NCBI GenBank assembly: GCA_017509565.1
Contig: JAFWPM010000034.1
Coordinates: forward strand, 1 to 38,569
From: Kiritimatiellia bacterium
Lineage (GTDB): Bacteria; Verrucomicrobiota; Kiritimatiellia; RFP12; JAAYLN01
Reading direction: 5' to 3'
Length of the DNA stretch: 38,569 nt
Shown here: piece by piece, positions 37,912-38,569 of the stretch
Numbering within the stretch: the first letter of the stretch is position 1
How the letters are laid out: every line of letters starts with the position of its first letter
The notes under the pieces: model-generated
Databases searched by the model: none
Told to the model about the DNA's origin: nothing
What the model saw: only the letters and a program-made list of their open reading frames with translations
Position numbers and translations under genes: made by a program

Positions 37912-38521
37912 CTTCGTCGTCTTCCTCCTCGGAGTCGAGCTGGTCCTTGAAGCTGTCCGGCCCGACGATGCACTCGTCGGTGTCGAAGCATATCCTGACG
38001 GTGAAAGGCTCGGCCTTGTTGGTCCGCCTCGTCACGTAGCAGAGCGTGTGGCCGCTTGAACCGCTCGCGCTGGAAAGGGGAATTGGCTTGTGGTTGTCGT
38101 CGTCGGTGAAAATGGCCGTCTCGTCGATGAAGCGTATGTTGTCGGTGTTGTTGTTGGCGCGGAGGGCGTCGAATACGACGTAGTTCTTCTTCGACCACTC
38201 GTACCACTCGTAGCCGTTGCTGCTGTTCTTGGCCTCAATGTGCCTGTCACATGAGTTCTTGGCCTCGCTGCGGGAGACCGGCCACTGCTGGTATTCGGTG
38301 CGGTAGCGGTTCATGGCCACGTTGAGGGCCTCGCGCGTGACCGTCGAGCGGCGGACGCGCGACGTCTGGACCAGAACCCGCGAGGAGCCCAGGACGATGG
38401 TCCCGAGGACGGCCATGACCGAAATCACCACGAGGAGTTCGATGAGGGTAAAGCCGGAACGGCCCGCGCGCGCCTTTGCACTCGTGAAATTGACAGACAT
38501 TGGAATTTTGCCGTGAAACAT
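37898..38521 (-). CDS. Prepilin-like protein 1 (first gene of the cassette seen here)
   Basis: 207 residues from ATG 38521 (GGAAGG about 9 bases upstream); ATG 38500 would shorten the leader by seven residues. The cleavage site is RSG|FTLIELLVVISVMAVLGTIVLGSS with Glu at +5. The helix end has TREALNVAMNRYRTEYQQWPVS, again like GspG-type proteins. The C-terminal tail is strongly acidic (DSEEEDDEDAKY). The cassette may continue beyond the right edge of the window. Confidence 0.85.
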   Translation of the reverse strand: MFHGKIPMSVNFTSAKARAGRSGFTLIELLVVISVMAVLGTIVLGSSRVLVQTSRVRRSTVTREALNVAMNRYRTEYQQWPVSRSEAKNSCDRHIEAKNSSNGYEWYEWSKKNYVVFDALRANNNTDNIRFIDETAIFTDDDNHKPIPLSSASGSSGHTLCYVTRRTNKAEPFTVRICFDTDECIVGPDSFKDQLDSEEEDDEDAKY

Positions 38522-38546
38522 TGCGAAAACCTTCCCTATGAACCGT

Positions 38547-38569
38547 GAGATTTGAGATTTGAAATCTGA
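38547..38569 (-). repeat. 7-bp tandem repeats at the window edge, upstream of prepilin 1
   Basis: GAGATTT twice, then GAAATCT (38547-38567), running to the end of the window and possibly beyond. The pattern and base composition are like 35173-35214. It starts 25 bases upstream of the first prepilin start. Confidence 0.6.

Noticed and set aside
1-38569. tRNA, rRNA, prophage, integrase or IS transposase
   Set aside because: I looked for these and saw no supporting sequence. The repeat elements therefore have no mobilising enzyme within the window.
29628-38569. Sigma-54 (-24/-12) promoters near rpoN or the prepilin genes
   Set aside because: No TGGCAC-N5-TTGC-like site was found by eye in the intergenic gaps of this region.

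Overview
The window is high-GC bacterial chromosome, gene-dense (no gap above 300 bp), and fits a gut- or rumen-type member of the PVC superphylum, most likely Kiritimatiellota or another Verrucomicrobiota relative. The evidence is the mix of many secreted glycoside hydrolases, XylR-type one-component sugar regulators, secreted SUMF1-domain proteins, and a cassette of prepilin-like proteins with a giant GspK-like member that resembles the 'Verru_Chthon' cassettes. The taxonomic call is inference; there is no rRNA or other direct marker here.

Layout. 1-6613 (+ strand): the end of a GH5-like protein, a secreted GH50/agarase-like hydrolase, an S66 L,D-carboxypeptidase, a glycerophosphodiester phosphodiesterase and a XylR-type regulator. 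6616-12872 (- strand): topoisomerase IV (parE-parC) followed closely by a GH39-like lipoprotein whose barrel is interrupted by a large inserted domain. 12958-19553 (-): two secreted SUMF1-domain paralogues, then a GH16 enzyme translationally coupled to a large GH5-like enzyme that is paralogous to the partial gene at the window start. 19665-24546 (-): acetyl-xylan-esterase-like enzyme, GH36 alpha-galactosidase and a second XylR-type regulator, a compact polysaccharide-use operon. 24609-29612 (-): DUF362 ferredoxin-like protein, endonuclease III, a small secreted charged protein, phosphomannomutase/phosphoglucomutase and a GT2 glycosyltransferase. 29628-38521 (-): five prepilin-like proteins and a 1171-residue GspK-like protein, then ybeY and rpoN, which run on into the GT2 gene.

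How the genes work together. The carbohydrate genes look like small regulated units for plant or algal polysaccharides (beta-glucan/galactan backbone cleavage, alpha-galactoside removal, deacetylation), with regulators that combine a sugar-binding PBP1-like domain with an AraC HTH. The pseudopilin cassette probably builds a periplasm-spanning or surface structure. No assembly ATPase, platform protein or prepilin peptidase lies in the window.

The most striking feature is a set of small palindromic DNA elements, most lying in frame inside protein-coding genes. One family has a constant frame (CCTGTGCC, 6-bp stem, GNRA-type loop, GGTC) whose stems change with compensating substitutions between copies. 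It occurs in at least four genes. Other families form a 23-bp-arm hairpin, a 13-bp-arm inverted repeat, a 16-bp-arm repeat with an inner hairpin, three 72-bp tandem units in ParC, and a triple 10-bp motif shared between a gene and an intergenic palindrome. Two paralogous GH5-like genes carry different elements at the same linker, which suggests that insertion continues at tolerated sites. Short 7- and 8-bp tandem arrays sit just upstream of start codons. All gene functions are read from sequence motifs alone and no database search was made.
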